From the NCBI RefSeq assembly GCF_052065355.1, contig NZ_JBQHUF010000006.1, positions 1 through 64,000 of the forward strand: a stretch of 64,000 nucleotides of DNA. The letters are read 5' to 3'. The notes under the pieces were generated by a model that saw only the letters and a program-made list of their open reading frames with translations, did no database searches and was not told the origin of the DNA. How positions within the stretch are numbered: position 1 is the first letter of the stretch; every line of letters starts with the position of its first letter. The DNA is from Flavonifractor sp052065355. Lineage in GTDB: Bacteria; Bacillota; Clostridia; Oscillospirales; Oscillospiraceae. Below are positions 63,335 to 64,000 of this stretch, in pieces. The position numbers and the translations under genes are program-made.

Positions 63335-63375
63335 AACCGTTCTAATTTATTACTTCCGTATGCACCGTGGATTTG
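63335..63375. other. attR of the spoIIID element
   Basis: Arm AACCGTTCTAATT (63335-63347), 13 bp, core TG (63361-63362), then spoIIID sequence. The arm is the exact reverse complement of the attL arm, at the same distance from the core. Confidence 0.88.
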
Positions 63376-63473
63376 CTGATGCCGAACTTCTTGGCCGCGC
63401 CGCGCACCGTCGCTTTGTTCTCTATGATGTAAAGCGCCAGCCGGCAGGCGCGCTCCTCGATGTTCCCTTTCAC
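63342..63473 (-). CDS. spoIIID: spoIIID, 5' part of the interrupted gene
   Basis: A GTG at 63473 with GGGGAG at 9 nt opens MKGNIEERACRLALYIIENK, continuing TVRGAAKKFGISKSTVH. This matches the N-terminal helix-turn-helix of SpoIIID (IEERTIKIGKYIVETKKTVR, GVSKSTVH). Past the core the frame reads TEVIN and stops in the element, giving a 43-residue peptide. SpoIIID is a small DNA-binding protein that activates and represses mother-cell genes after sigma-E acts, including sigK. Joined to the 3' part it makes 83 residues (93 in Bacillus). Confidence 0.93.
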   Translation of the reverse strand: MKGNIEERACRLALYIIENKATVRGAAKKFGISKSTVHTEVIN

Positions 63474-63508
63474 ACAGCAACACTCCCCGCAATGTTTCTC
63501 ACGGGGCA

Positions 63509-63537
63509 TGTATATGCGCCCACGCCGCCGGAGATTC
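63509..63537 (-). promoter_or_regulatory. sigma-E-like promoter of spoIIID
   Basis: GAATCTC (63537-63531), 14 bp and CATATACA (63516-63509) resemble the sigma-E pattern (AATA-type -35, CATACAAT-type -10, spacing 13-15). The start near 63502 leaves about 29 nt before the GTG, which also rules out the ATG at 63508. Confidence 0.5.
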
Positions 63538-63594
63538 CCCTTTCCCGCCGGAGGGAAATGGAGTATACTAGGAAAAAAGAAAGGGGGGAGGCCT

Positions 63595-64000
63595 GTGCTG
63601 GACTTTCGCATGGATACCTTTCTGGAGGTGTGCCGGTGCAGAAACTACACCCGGGCGGCGGAGAATTTGAATATCACCCAGCCGGCGGTGACGCAGCATA
63701 TCCAGTATTTGCAGAATTACTACGGCGTTAAGCTGTTTATTTATCGGAACAAGCAGCTCACCCTCACCCCGGAGGGCGAGCTGCTCCAGCGGGCTGCCCT
63801 CACCATGCGCCACGACGAGGAGAAGCTGAAGCGGGATATGGGGGACCTGAAGGCGGGACGGCGGTCCATCCGCTTCGGAGCCACCCTCACCATCGGGGAG
63901 TACCTGCTGCCTCAGCGGGTGGCCGACTACATGAAGCGCAATCCTGCCACCGATGTGCACATGGTGGTGGAGGACACCAAGAGCCTGCTGCGGCGGCTCA
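63595..64000 (+). CDS. LysR-family regulator, 3' end outside the window
   Basis: The first 135 residues are visible: the winged helix MLDFRMDTFLEVCRCRNYTRAAENLNITQPAVTQHI, then the linker helix and the start of the effector domain (FGATLTIGEYLLPQRVADYM). A GTG at 63595 follows a G-rich ribosome site (GGGGGG, 6 nt). It is divergent from spoIIID. The gap 63,474-63,594 holds the spoIIID promoter and a TATACT at 63563-63568 that may serve this gene. Targets unknown. Confidence 0.88.
   Translation, partial: MLDFRMDTFLEVCRCRNYTRAAENLNITQPAVTQHIQYLQNYYGVKLFIYRNKQLTLTPEGELLQRAALTMRHDEEKLKRDMGDLKAGRRSIRFGATLTIGEYLLPQRVADYMKRNPATDVHMVVEDTKSLLRRL

Larger units (their letters stand above)
55117..63360. 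mobile_element. 8,244-bp integrated element interrupting spoIIID
   Basis: Bounded by identical TG cores 8,244 bp apart. Gene content from the left: large serine recombinase, a small hypothetical protein, MobV relaxase, RepA_N fragment, Cys-rich protein (all minus), then XRE regulator, Dam-type methylase and AlwI-type endonuclease (plus), and an oriT. Composition is mixed: the restriction-modification part is clearly AT-rich, the mobilization part intermediate and the host GC-rich. It resembles Tn4451-type mobilizable elements in gene set and skin in its position inside a sporulation gene. Confidence 0.92.

Overview
The window is 64 kb of a GC-rich chromosome from a strictly anaerobic, spore-forming clostridial Firmicute. 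The gene set fits the Oscillospiraceae (Flavonifractor/Lawsonibacter-like; this assignment is inference). The signs are a T-box on ileS, a divIVA/sepF/ylm division cluster, a large single-chain pyruvate:ferredoxin oxidoreductase, HemZ, AzlCD, DUF896/YlmH and a SpoIIID homologue. No rRNA, tRNA or CRISPR was seen.

Layout. Positions 1-14.1 kb are almost all on the minus strand: ileS with its T-box, a VOC protein, divIVA, sepF, yggS, an HlyD-like adaptor, hfq, mutL, a CPBP protease, mutS and miaB. Positions 14.2-19.8 kb (plus) run from an alanine-racemase-like protein lacking its catalytic residues through dtd, an MBL hydrolase, hemZ, a uridine-kinase-like protein and an Mrp ATPase, ending in a four-repeat Pho-box-like array that reads into a possible small RNA. 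Positions 20-29.7 kb hold azlCD (minus), a lipid kinase, the tRNA U34 modification pair mnmG-mnmA and a lipoprotein (plus), then cinA, thiI, a 22-codon hydrophobic ORF and comM (minus). Positions 30-33.6 kb are nifJ, followed by a broken duplicate of its 3' end. Positions 34-54.4 kb are mainly transport and regulation: an amino acid permease with an isochorismatase-fold hydrolase behind a possible attenuator, an AEC carrier, a homodimer-type ABC exporter, HtrA, a MerR-controlled MATE pump, YchF, LysR, a MarR-controlled heterodimeric ABC exporter and a second MATE pump.

The main discovery is at 54,978-63,473. A spoIIID gene, the mother-cell sporulation regulator, is cut in two by an 8,244-bp element. 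The 5' part lies at 63,473-63,361 and the 3' part at 55,118-54,978, both on the minus strand. Joining them at a shared CA dinucleotide restores an uninterrupted 83-codon SpoIIID. The element encodes a large serine recombinase next to one end. Its two ends, joined as a circle, form a symmetric 54-bp attP (13-bp perfect inverted repeats, 13-bp spacers, 2-bp core). This architecture resembles the skin element of sigK, but in a different sporulation gene. The element also carries a MobV relaxase with a pMV158-like oriT, a RepA_N fragment, a Cys-rich protein, an XRE regulator and an AT-rich AlwI-type restriction-modification pair. It is therefore both a mobilizable element and a candidate sporulation-switch element. 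The recombinase reads through attL into spoIIID sequence, so its C-terminus would change on excision.

Just outside the element, a small one-pass membrane protein has a promoter carrying two LexA-type boxes, suggesting SOS control. All functional statements rest on reading motifs by eye; no searches were run.
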